From contig CAZQJH010000011.1 in NCBI GenBank assembly GCA_964593515.1, positions 1 through 23,385 of the forward strand: a DNA stretch of 23,385 bases. The letters run 5' to 3'. The first letter of the stretch is position 1, and each line of letters opens with the position of its first letter. Below, piece by piece: positions 14,263 through 20,767 of this stretch. This stretch comes from JAXJYR01 sp964593515 (lineage in GTDB: Bacteria; Bacillota_I; Bacilli_A; Erysipelotrichales; Erysipelotrichaceae). A model generated the notes under the pieces. That model was given only the letters and a program-made list of their open reading frames with translations. It was not told the DNA's origin and did no database searches. A program made the translations under genes and the position numbers.

Positions 14263-14628
14263 ATGTGGAATCGTAAATTAGGACGTACTGCTGATCACAG
14301 AAAAGCATTATTACGTAACATGGCAACATCTTTAATTGCTAGTGGATCTTTAGAAACAACTGAAATGAAAGCTAAAGAATTACGTACTGTTATGGATGAA
14401 TTAATTACATTAGGAAAACGTGGTGACTTACACGCAAGACGTCAAGCTGCTAAAGTTGTTCGTGATGTAGTTGTTAACGAAGAAACAGGACAAACTGCTT
14501 TACAAAAATTATTTGATGAAATTGCTCCAGCATACAAAGACCGTAACGGAGGATACACTAGAGTTGTTAAAACTCGTATTCGTCGTGGGGATGCTGCTCC
14601 AATGGCAATTATTCAATTAGTAAAATAA
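14263..14628 (+). CDS. rplQ: 50S ribosomal protein L17
   Basis: L17 (bL17) is a bacterial 50S protein near the exit tunnel. The 121 residues are the usual size. It shows KLGRTADHRKALLRNMATSL, ETTEMKAKELR, and the C-terminal YTRVVKTRIRRGDAAPMAII. GAGGAGGA precedes the ATG. It is the last gene of the alpha segment: a strong terminator begins nine bases after its stop. Confidence 0.98.
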   Translation: MWNRKLGRTADHRKALLRNMATSLIASGSLETTEMKAKELRTVMDELITLGKRGDLHARRQAAKVVRDVVVNEETGQTALQKLFDEIAPAYKDRNGGYTRVVKTRIRRGDAAPMAIIQLVK

Positions 14629-14636
14629 TCAAAACT

Positions 14637-14667
14637 CAAGAGTACTTCGGTGCTCTTGTTTTTTTTT
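14637..14667 (+). terminator. Rho-independent terminator after rplQ
   Basis: CAAGAGTAC (14637-14645) pairs with GTGCTCTTG (14650-14658) with one T-G wobble around a TTCG tetraloop closed by C-G, a very stable form. Nine T follow (14659-14667). It marks the end of the ribosomal supercluster transcript. Confidence 0.95.
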
Positions 14668-14692
14668 ACTTTATAAGCTAAAATAATATAAT
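14665..14692 (+). promoter_or_regulatory. Candidate promoter of the D,D-carboxypeptidase gene
   Basis: TTTACT (14665-14670), a 16-base spacer, and an exact TATAAT (14687-14692) lie between the rplQ terminator and the gene at 14711. The -35 overlaps the T-run of the terminator. The predicted start, near 14699, leaves a leader of only about 12 bases that still contains AAGGG before the ATG. Confidence 0.45.
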
Positions 14693-14710
14693 AAAAAAAG
14701 AAGGGATTAT

Positions 14711-15754
14711 ATGAAAACAAAATTAATATATTTTCTAATCGGTTTCTTGACGGTATTATTAATTTTCTTAGTATATTATCAATCATCACCTCAAAAAGGT
14801 GAACCTGATATTTATGATATTGAAAAGAAATATATCACAATCGAATATGGGAGTGATTATGATTTATCTAACGATATTAAAGTAAATGATACATCTAGTT
14901 TACCTAATGTTAATACTTATAAATTGGGAGAACAACATTTATATGTAATTGATCGTTTTGAATTAATTATTAATGTTGTTGATACGACTCCACCTGTTAT
15001 TGAATTAGCTAATAATGCCATTCAAATCGAATATGGTTGCGATTTTAATCCAATGGAAAATATTCGTCGGGTTTATGATCCAGTTGATGGTGATGTTCAA
15101 TATAACTTTATAAGTAGTGTTGATTCTACGGTACCTGGTAATTATGAAGTACATATTACAGCTCAAGATCGTAATGGTAATACAAGTGAAAAATCTTATT
15201 TAGTAGAGGTTTTAGAAAAGAAAGATGATTATGTTAAAAATCATAAAGATGATGAGATTAAACCATTTTATAAAAATGGTATTTTATTAGTGAATAAACA
15301 ACATCCTTTACCAAAAAATTATGGAAGCTTAGATAATGATGCTTATAATGCTTTAATTAAATTACAAGCTAAAGGAAGAAGTTTAGGCTTGAATTTAGAA
15401 TTAATTAGTGGATATCGTAGTTATGCTTATCAAGCTCAATTATATAATGCTTATGTTGAAAGAGATGGTAAAGAATTAGCTGATCGTTATAGTGCTCGTC
15501 CTGGATATAGTGAACATCAAAGTGGTTTAGCATTTGATGTTGGAGAGTTAACTAGCGATTATGGTAATAGTGAATCAGGTATTTATTTAGCTAAACATGC
15601 TCATGAATATGGTTTTATTATTCGTTATCCACAAGATAAAGAAAGTATTACTGGTTATATGTATGAACCTTGGCATATACGTTATGTGGGTGTTGAAGCT
15701 GCTACTGAAATCTATAATGCTGGTATTACGCTAGAAGAGTATTTAGGAGAGTGA
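14711..15754 (+). CDS. Membrane-anchored VanY-type D-alanyl-D-alanine carboxypeptidase
   Basis: Likely a zinc D,D-carboxypeptidase of peptidase family M15B that trims the terminal D-Ala of peptidoglycan stem peptides outside the membrane. In the 347 residues, positions 4-23 form one hydrophobic segment without a cleavage motif, so a membrane anchor. About 95-170 resemble an Ig-like domain of the DUF5011 kind (DTTPPVIEL, then GNYEVHITAQDRNGNTS), perhaps preceded by a partial second copy. The catalytic part (about 195-347) has SGYRS with Arg236, the SxHxxGxAxD zinc motif (His269, Asp276) and EPWHIRYVG (Glu319, His322). It ends with TGA. The capA-like gene starts four bases later. Nothing around it (no vanR/S/H/A/X) points to glycopeptide resistance, so a housekeeping role is more likely. 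Confidence 0.88.
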   Translation: MKTKLIYFLIGFLTVLLIFLVYYQSSPQKGEPDIYDIEKKYITIEYGSDYDLSNDIKVNDTSSLPNVNTYKLGEQHLYVIDRFELIINVVDTTPPVIELANNAIQIEYGCDFNPMENIRRVYDPVDGDVQYNFISSVDSTVPGNYEVHITAQDRNGNTSEKSYLVEVLEKKDDYVKNHKDDEIKPFYKNGILLVNKQHPLPKNYGSLDNDAYNALIKLQAKGRSLGLNLELISGYRSYAYQAQLYNAYVERDGKELADRYSARPGYSEHQSGLAFDVGELTSDYGNSESGIYLAKHAHEYGFIIRYPQDKESITGYMYEPWHIRYVGVEAATEIYNAGITLEEYLGE

Positions 15755-15758
15755 TTTT

Positions 15759-16982
15759 ATGAAAGTTAACCGTGTATTGGTTATTATTGTTATTTGCTTA
15801 GTCGTTATTTTAGGTGGTTTAAGTGGATTTTATGTTCATTTAAATAATCAAAAACAAGATGAAGTTATTGATGTTGTTGATGATCAAGATGAAGTTATTG
15901 TAGAAGTAGAGGAAAAGAAAGATGTGAAAGTATCTTTTATGGCCATTGGGGATAATTTATTACATCAAGTTATAAATATTAGAGCTGATGAAAATAAGGG
16001 AGAATATGGTGATTCCTTATATAACTATCAAACTATTTATGAAAATATTAAAGATGATATCAAAGATGCTGATTTAGCTTTTATTAATCAGGAAATTATT
16101 TTAGGAGGAGAAGAGTTAGGATTAAGTGGATATCCAACTTTTAATGCTCCAATTCAAGTTAGTGATGATTTACATGCTTTAGGTTTTGATATGGTCAATA
16201 CTGCAACTAATCATTCATTAGATCGTTTTTCTAAAGGAATTGCGAATAGTCATGCGGCTTGGGCACGTTTTGATGATATGATTGTAGCAGGTACTTATAT
16301 TTCACAAGAAGATCGTGATACAATTCGGGTAATTGAACGTGAAGGAATTAAGTTTTCTTTATTAGCTTATACATATGGAACTAATGGAATTGTCGCGAGT
16401 AATGATTATGAAGTAGCTTATTTTGATGAAGATAAGATTAAACAAGATGTAGCTAAAGCTAAAGAAGTTAGTGATGTGATTATTGTTTCAGCTCACTGGG
16501 GTGATGAAAATACTTATCAAGCTAATAGTTTTCAACGTAAATATGCACAATTATTTGCGGATTTAGAAGTAGATTTAGTAGTTGGTACTCATCCTCATGT
16601 AATTCAACCAATTGAATATTATACTGGGGTAAATGGTAATGAGTTAGCAGTAGTTTATTCCCTAGGAAATAGTATTAGTGGAATGGTTGACTTTGGAAAT
16701 ATTGTGGAAGGGATGATTACTTGTGATTTCATCAAAGATAAAGATAGTGGTCAAATAAGGGTTGAAAATTTATTATGGACTCCTTTGGTTGATCATTATC
16801 AAACTAAAGATGTAAACAATTTCTATGATTCTCGTTATAACTTTAAGATTTATAAGCTTTCGCAATATAACGATGATTTAGCGCGTTCTCATGCGTTAAA
16901 TCACCTAGGTAAAAGTGTTACGGTTGAACGTATCAAATCACTTACTAATGAGGTTATTGACGCGAAATATCGAAAGGAGTAA
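15759..16982 (+). CDS. Membrane-anchored CapA-family (PGA_cap) metallophosphatase-fold protein
   Basis: A CapA-type protein with a calcineurin-like metallophosphoesterase fold, outside the membrane. In the poly-gamma-glutamate operon CapA helps polymer export or anchoring; stand-alone homologues are common and mostly uncharacterised. The 407 residues have a membrane segment (6-28), then an acidic stalk (34-52) made of a 30-base direct repeat. The core has the metal-binding pattern: MAIGDNLLH (Asp65), FINQEIIL, NTATNHSLD (Asn151, His152), SAHWGDE (His246) and VGTHPHVIQ (His278, His280), then YSLGNS. capB, capC and capE are not present, so it should not be called a capsule gene. AGGAGAG at the end of the preceding gene supports the start. 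Confidence 0.87.
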   Translation: MKVNRVLVIIVICLVVILGGLSGFYVHLNNQKQDEVIDVVDDQDEVIVEVEEKKDVKVSFMAIGDNLLHQVINIRADENKGEYGDSLYNYQTIYENIKDDIKDADLAFINQEIILGGEELGLSGYPTFNAPIQVSDDLHALGFDMVNTATNHSLDRFSKGIANSHAAWARFDDMIVAGTYISQEDRDTIRVIEREGIKFSLLAYTYGTNGIVASNDYEVAYFDEDKIKQDVAKAKEVSDVIIVSAHWGDENTYQANSFQRKYAQLFADLEVDLVVGTHPHVIQPIEYYTGVNGNELAVVYSLGNSISGMVDFGNIVEGMITCDFIKDKDSGQIRVENLLWTPLVDHYQTKDVNNFYDSRYNFKIYKLSQYNDDLARSHALNHLGKSVTVERIKSLTNEVIDAKYRKE

Positions 16983-16984
16983 AA

Positions 16985-17566
16985 ATGGAAAATCTATTAT
17001 TAGAAATGGAAACATATGCTTTAGAAAACAATGTTCCAATTATGCAAAAAGAAGGAATTGAATTTATTCGTAACTTTATTAAGGAACATGAAATTAAAGC
17101 AATTTTAGAAATAGGAAGTGCGATTGGTTATTCAGCTATTCAAATGGCTTTATGTGATCCGGAAATTAAAATTACGACAGTTGAACGTGATCATAGCCGT
17201 TATGTAAAAGCATGTGAATACTTAGAAAGAAGTGGTTTAACAAACCAAATCACCTTAATTGAAGGTGATGCTTTACAAACCGAAATTGATGGCTTATATG
17301 ATATGTTATTTATTGATGCAGCTAAAGCTCAATATATTAAATTCTTTGAACGATATGAAGTTAATCTAAAACAAGGTGGATATATTATTAGTGATAACTT
17401 ATCATTCCATGGTTATGTTGAAAATCCAGAATTAATTCAAAGTCGCGATTTACGTCAATTAATTCGTAAAATTAAATGGTTTATTGAATATTTAGATACT
17501 AGAAAAGATTATGAAACAACCTTCTTAAAACAAGGTGATGGAATTGGAATAAGTAAAAAACTATAA
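16985..17566 (+). CDS. SAM-dependent O-methyltransferase, TrmR/YrrM-like
   Basis: Class I methyltransferase of the catechol O-methyltransferase-like family (methyltransf_3). The closest characterised type in Bacillota is TrmR (YrrM), which methylates 5-hydroxyuridine at the tRNA wobble position. The 193 residues show the SAM-binding motif LEIGSAIGYSA (41-51), the acidic TTVERD (65-69), GDALQ (94-98), and the metal site FIDAAKAQY (Asp111) with SDNLSFHG (Asp137, Asn138). In B. subtilis yrrM lies elsewhere, so the link is by sequence only. AAAGGAG (16973-16979) is within the end of the CapA-like gene, two bases separating stop and start. Confidence 0.82.
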   Translation: MENLLLEMETYALENNVPIMQKEGIEFIRNFIKEHEIKAILEIGSAIGYSAIQMALCDPEIKITTVERDHSRYVKACEYLERSGLTNQITLIEGDALQTEIDGLYDMLFIDAAKAQYIKFFERYEVNLKQGGYIISDNLSFHGYVENPELIQSRDLRQLIRKIKWFIEYLDTRKDYETTFLKQGDGIGISKKL

Positions 17567-17570
17567 TTAG

Positions 17571-17600
17571 TTGTATATTTATTCAATGATGTGCTAAAAT
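17571..17600 (+). promoter_or_regulatory. Candidate promoter of the split RraB-like gene
   Basis: TTGTAT (17571-17576), an 18-base spacer, and TAAAAT (17595-17600) preceded by TGc form an extended -10 promoter. It lies five bases after the stop of the methyltransferase gene and 24 bases before the ATG at 17625, so the next gene may be transcribed on its own. Confidence 0.45.
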
Positions 17601-17624
17601 AAGATAAAGAAAGTGGTGATTCAA

Positions 17625-17924
17625 ATGAAAAAATTATTTCCAGTATTAGTAGCCATTGGGGCTGGAGCTGCTTTATTAGCTTATAAAAAGAAAAAGGATC
17701 AAGAAAAAATCAACTTAGATATCGATGAAGATTTATTAAATGATGAAGAAGTAATCGATATGAATGAAGAAGCAGATGATTGCTGTTCTTGTGATGATGA
17801 AGAAGATGAATATGATGATTCAATTGAAGTAGAATTCTATGCTCAAGAACCAGTTGTTGAAGAAACAGATGAAGAGGTTATCGACGAAAGCTTTGATGAA
17901 GTAAAAAAAAACGATGTAGCTTAG
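17625..17924 (+). CDS. Membrane-anchored acidic protein, zero-frame part of a probable RraB-like fusion
   Basis: In zero frame this encodes 99 residues. Residues 4-20 are hydrophobic (LFPVLVAIGAGAALLAY), followed by KKKK, giving an N-in membrane anchor by the positive-inside rule if the tail is cytosolic. The rest is a very acidic, low-complexity linker with a Cys patch (DDCCSC). The ATG at 17625 is chosen because it follows GGTGAT with normal spacing; in-frame GTG codons at 17613 and 17616 are possible but include the binding site. No domain of its own is recognisable. The frame ends at TAG, 17922-17924, ten bases after a slippery A-run, and the -1 frame continues with an RraB-like domain. 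Read through a -1 shift, the product would have about 192 residues. Confidence 0.75.
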   Translation: MKKLFPVLVAIGAGAALLAYKKKKDQEKINLDIDEDLLNDEEVIDMNEEADDCCSCDDEEDEYDDSIEVEFYAQEPVVEETDEEVIDESFDEVKKNDVA

Positions 17925-17933
17925 AAGAAGCTA
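17903..17933 (+). other. Candidate -1 frameshift signal: A9 slippery run and hairpin
   Basis: Nine A (17903-17911) are followed by C. In the zero frame the codons read GTA AAA AAA AAC, so 17906-17912 is the heptamer A AAA AAC in the phase required for tandem -1 slippage. Four bases later TAGCTT (17917-17922) pairs perfectly with AAGCTA (17928-17933) around a five-base loop; the zero-frame TAG stop lies in this hairpin. The stem is only six pairs and AT-rich, a weak stimulator, and no strong Shine-Dalgarno-like element lies at the ideal distance upstream. A homopolymer sequencing error would produce the same picture. Confidence 0.5.
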
Positions 17934-18202
17934 AACAAGCAAGTATTAAACAATTGACAAATTGTGATCATAACGCAACTTGCATGATTAAACATCATCT
18001 AACTTTTGAAGATAAGAATTATGTCGATGCTTTTGTGAAAGAAATTGTGAATATGGGATATGTAATTGAAAAACAAGGGGATAATGAATTAGATGTTGTT
18101 CATATTACCCCATTACAAGAAGATAAAGTTAATCGACATGTGGAAAGAATTTATGAATTAGCTAATAAATATTTAGCAATTTATGAAGGATGGAAACGCT
18201 AA
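17912..18202 (+). CDS. RraB-like domain, -1 frame continuation of the preceding gene
   Basis: Frame open from 17900, ending at TAA 18200-18202. It encodes LEEAKQASIKQL, NCDHNATCMIKHHLTFED, GYVIEKQGDNELDVVHITP and RIYELANKYLAIYEGWKR. Compared from memory with E. coli RraB (RNase E inhibitor), the shared features are the EE-(T/K) start helix, (E/K)HHL followed by an acidic residue, the central GY, and the C-terminal LA-K-x4-Y-(D/E)-GW. The match starts upstream of the first possible start codon in this frame (TTG 17954, then ATG 17984). Neither has a ribosome binding site. So the domain is best read as the C-terminal half of the upstream gene by a -1 shift near 17912; simple gene prediction would give 17954-18202 (82 codons). 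The terminator begins within its stop codon. Confidence 0.7.
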   Translation, partial: RCSLEEAKQASIKQLTNCDHNATCMIKHHLTFEDKNYVDAFVKEIVNMGYVIEKQGDNELDVVHITPLQEDKVNRHVERIYELANKYLAIYEGWKR

Positions 18203-18222
18203 GAGGGGAAACCCTCTTTTTT
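18201..18222 (+). terminator. Rho-independent terminator after the RraB-like frame
   Basis: AAGAGGG (18201-18207) pairs with CCCTCTT (18212-18218) around a GAAA tetraloop, with six T from 18217 to 18222. The stem starts inside the TAA stop of the RraB-like frame, so ribosomes reaching that stop would hinder folding. Confidence 0.88.
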
Positions 18223-18256
18223 GTTTATATGTGTCTTGACATCCAATAAAAAAATA

Positions 18257-18285
18257 TTCACATTCAATTAAAATAAGTGTATAAT
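18257..18285 (+). promoter_or_regulatory. Promoter of the ecfA1-ecfA2-ecfT-truA operon
   Basis: TTCACA (18257-18262, one mismatch to consensus), a 17-base spacer, and TATAAT (18280-18285, exact) lie 25 bases before ecfA1. A TTGACA at 18236-18241 is 38 bases from the same -10 and cannot pair with it. Confidence 0.65.
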
Positions 18286-18310
18286 TTATAAGATATATAG
18301 AGGTGATAAG

Positions 18311-19123
18311 ATGAACAAGATAGAAGTTAAAAATTTGACTTTTTCATATGATAAAGAAGTCAATGCAATTGAAAATATATCCTTTAATATTAAAGAAGGT
18401 AGTTATACGACTATCGTTGGACACAACGGGAGTGGTAAAAGTACAATTGCGAAACTATTAGTAGCCTTACAAGAAAAAGATCAAGGGGAAATCATCATTG
18501 ATGGAATCTCTTTAAATCATGACACTCTATACCAAATCAGAGAAAAAATTGGAATTGTTTTCCAAAATCCTGATAACCAATTCATTGGTTCAACCGTAGC
18601 TGATGATATTGCTTTTGGTTTAGAGAATAGTTGTGTACCAAGTGAAAAAATGCAAGATATTATTGAACGCTTTGCCACTAAAGTGGGAATGAGCGAATAT
18701 ATGAATAGTGAACCAACTAAATTATCAGGTGGTCAAAAACAACGAGTGGCAATTGCCGGAGTATTAGCTATGTCACCCGATATTATTATCTTTGATGAAT
18801 CTACAAGTATGTTAGATCCTCAAGGTAAAGCAGAAATTAATGAATTAATTCAAGAAATTCATCATGAAACTAATATCACGATGATATCAATTACCCATGA
18901 TATTGAAGAAGTAGCTAAAAGTGATTATGTCATTGTATTAGATTCAGGTCATGTTGTAATGCAAGGAACACCAGAAGAAGTTTTATATCATGAACAAAAG
19001 TTAATTGATTTAAAACTTGATATTCCTTTTGCATTAAAATTTGTGAATGCCTTAGAAAAAGAAGGGGTAAAAATTGAAAAAACAATTTCAATGGATAAGG
19101 TGGTGGATGCATTATGTCAATAA
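18311..19123 (+). CDS. ecfA1: ECF transporter ATPase EcfA1
   Basis: One of two ATPases of the energy-coupling factor transporter, which drives uptake of vitamins and metal ions by exchangeable S components. The 270 residues show Walker A GHNGSGKST (about 37-45), the Q-loop FQNPDNQFIG, the signature LSGGQKQR, Walker B IIIFDEST with the catalytic Glu, and the ITHD switch His. The FQNPDNQ form is typical of the A1 paralogue. GAGGTGAT precedes the ATG. Its last ten bases overlap ecfA2. Confidence 0.95.
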   Translation: MNKIEVKNLTFSYDKEVNAIENISFNIKEGSYTTIVGHNGSGKSTIAKLLVALQEKDQGEIIIDGISLNHDTLYQIREKIGIVFQNPDNQFIGSTVADDIAFGLENSCVPSEKMQDIIERFATKVGMSEYMNSEPTKLSGGQKQRVAIAGVLAMSPDIIIFDESTSMLDPQGKAEINELIQEIHHETNITMISITHDIEEVAKSDYVIVLDSGHVVMQGTPEEVLYHEQKLIDLKLDIPFALKFVNALEKEGVKIEKTISMDKVVDALCQ

Positions 19124-19974
19124 AATTCAATCAAGTATCACATACATATAGTGAAGGAACACCATTTTCATATGCAGCCTTAAAAAAAGTTGACTTAGAA
19201 ATTCCTTTAGGTAAAACGATTGCTATTATTGGACAAACTGGAAGTGGAAAATCAACTTTAGTTCAACATTTAAATGCTTTATTAACTCCAACTGAAGGTG
19301 AAATTAAAATCTTAGGACGTGAAATTGTTGCGAATGAAAAAACAAGCGATTTAAAAAATTTACGTAAACAAGTTGGGTTAGTATTTCAATTTCCTGAATA
19401 TCAATTATTCGAAGATACAGTTCAAAAAGATATTGCTTTTGGACCAATGAATTTTGGAGATAGTGAAGAACAAGCTAATCAAAAAGCTAAAGAAATGCTT
19501 AATTTAGTTGGTTTAGATGATAGCTATTTACAACGTTCACCATTTGATTTATCAGGTGGACAAAAACGTCGTGTAGCGATTGCGGGTATTTTAGCCTTAG
19601 ATCCTGAAGTATTAGTTTTAGATGAACCAACTGCTGGATTAGACCCACAAGGGGCTAAAGAAATGATGTCTTTATTCCAATACTTAAATAAAGAAAAAGG
19701 AAAAAGCGTCTTACTAGTTACTCATGATATGGAACATGTTTTGGAATATTGTGATGAAGTAATTGTAATGAAAGATGGAAAAGTAGCAAAACAAAGTGAT
19801 GTGCAAACTTTCTTCTCATCATTAGATTTATTGAATGAATTAAAGATTAACCCACCTAGAGTTATTGCATTACGCGAAGCTTTAAAGGCTAAAGGTTATC
19901 ATTTAAATGAATCAATTCTAACGATTGAAGAACTAGCTAAAGAAGTTGTGAAAGAGGTGAAAAAGAATGGATAA
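19114..19974 (+). CDS. ecfA2: ECF transporter ATPase EcfA2
   Basis: Second ATPase of the ECF module, paired with EcfA1 in a heterodimer under EcfT. The 286 residues have Walker A GQTGSGKST, Q-loop FQFPEYQLF, the signature LSGGQKRR, Walker B VLVLDEPTAGLDP and VTHDMEH. The FQFPEYQLF form separates it from EcfA1. Its start lies within the last codons of ecfA1 and its last eight bases overlap ecfT, so all three are coupled. Confidence 0.95.
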   Translation: MSIKFNQVSHTYSEGTPFSYAALKKVDLEIPLGKTIAIIGQTGSGKSTLVQHLNALLTPTEGEIKILGREIVANEKTSDLKNLRKQVGLVFQFPEYQLFEDTVQKDIAFGPMNFGDSEEQANQKAKEMLNLVGLDDSYLQRSPFDLSGGQKRRVAIAGILALDPEVLVLDEPTAGLDPQGAKEMMSLFQYLNKEKGKSVLLVTHDMEHVLEYCDEVIVMKDGKVAKQSDVQTFFSSLDLLNELKINPPRVIALREALKAKGYHLNESILTIEELAKEVVKEVKKNG

Positions 19975-20767
19975 TATTGCATTAGGGAAATATATTCCCC
20001 TTGATTCATGGGTTCATAAATTAGATCCTCGAGCTAAGATTGTAGCTTTAATTATTTTTATGGTCGCAATCTTTTTGCCTAGTTCATATGTATCATATGC
20101 CTGGATTGCTTTAGCCATTATCTTAGTTACATTATTATCAAAATTAACTTTTTCTTTCTTAATGAAATCAGTAAAACCAATGTTGTTTATGATGAGTTTC
20201 TTATTAGTAATTAATATTTTAGTTATTAAAGAAGGAACATGTTTGATTTCACTGGGATGGTTTAGTATTTATTCCCAAGCGATTCATCAATCATTATTTG
20301 TTGTTTTACGTTTAGTCTTTATTATTATGGCAACAACCATTCTAACATCTACAACTAAACCATTAGACTTAACAATGGCGATTGAAATGTTACTACAACC
20401 ATTTAAGGTTATTAAAGTACCAGCTGAAGATATCGCGATGATTATTTCAATTGCTTTACGTTTTATTCCAACTTTAATTGAGGAAACAAATCGAATTATG
20501 AAAGCTCAAGCATCACGTGGAGTTGATTTACAAGAAGGTAAATTAATTGAAAAGCTTAAAGCTGTTTTATCAATGATAGTACCATTATTTGCTTCTGCTT
20601 TCCAAAGAGCAATTGAATTAGCTTATGCGATGGAAGCTCGTGGTTATATCCCTGGTAAAAAAAGAACTAGATATCGTAAATTAAAAATAACTGGTAATGA
20701 TGTTATTTTAATTATCGCAACAATTATTGTTTTAGTTGGGGTTATAGGAATTAATGCCCATGTCTAG
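19967..20767 (+). CDS. ecfT: ECF transporter transmembrane protein EcfT
   Basis: Membrane scaffold that links the EcfA ATPases to an S component. The 266 residues start with SWVHKLDPRAKI, the typical EcfT N-terminus, then five or six hydrophobic segments. Two coupling-helix motifs, QASRGVD and MEARGY, dock into the ATPases. GAGGTG lies within the end of ecfA2. The start ATGGATAA overlaps the ecfA2 stop. No S component lies in the window, so this is a shared (group II) module serving S components encoded elsewhere. Confidence 0.94.
   Translation: MDNIALGKYIPLDSWVHKLDPRAKIVALIIFMVAIFLPSSYVSYAWIALAIILVTLLSKLTFSFLMKSVKPMLFMMSFLLVINILVIKEGTCLISLGWFSIYSQAIHQSLFVVLRLVFIIMATTILTSTTKPLDLTMAIEMLLQPFKVIKVPAEDIAMIISIALRFIPTLIEETNRIMKAQASRGVDLQEGKLIEKLKAVLSMIVPLFASAFQRAIELAYAMEARGYIPGKKRTRYRKLKITGNDVILIIATIIVLVGVIGINAHV

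Noticed and set aside
14711..15754. Glycopeptide resistance (vanY of a van cluster).
   Set aside because: No vanR, vanS, vanH, vanA/B or vanX is nearby; M15B carboxypeptidases are common wall enzymes.
15759..16982. Capsule biosynthesis locus.
   Set aside because: Only a CapA-like protein is present; CapB, CapC and CapE are missing.
17954..17982. TTGACA at the TTG start of the RraB-like frame could be a -35 box.
   Set aside because: No -10-like hexamer at 16-18 bases; the sequence at the expected position is GCAACT.
18236..18241. Exact TTGACA before ecfA1.
   Set aside because: It is 38 bases from the TATAAT at 18280 and no other good -10 lies at 17 bases; TTCACA at 18257 fits instead.
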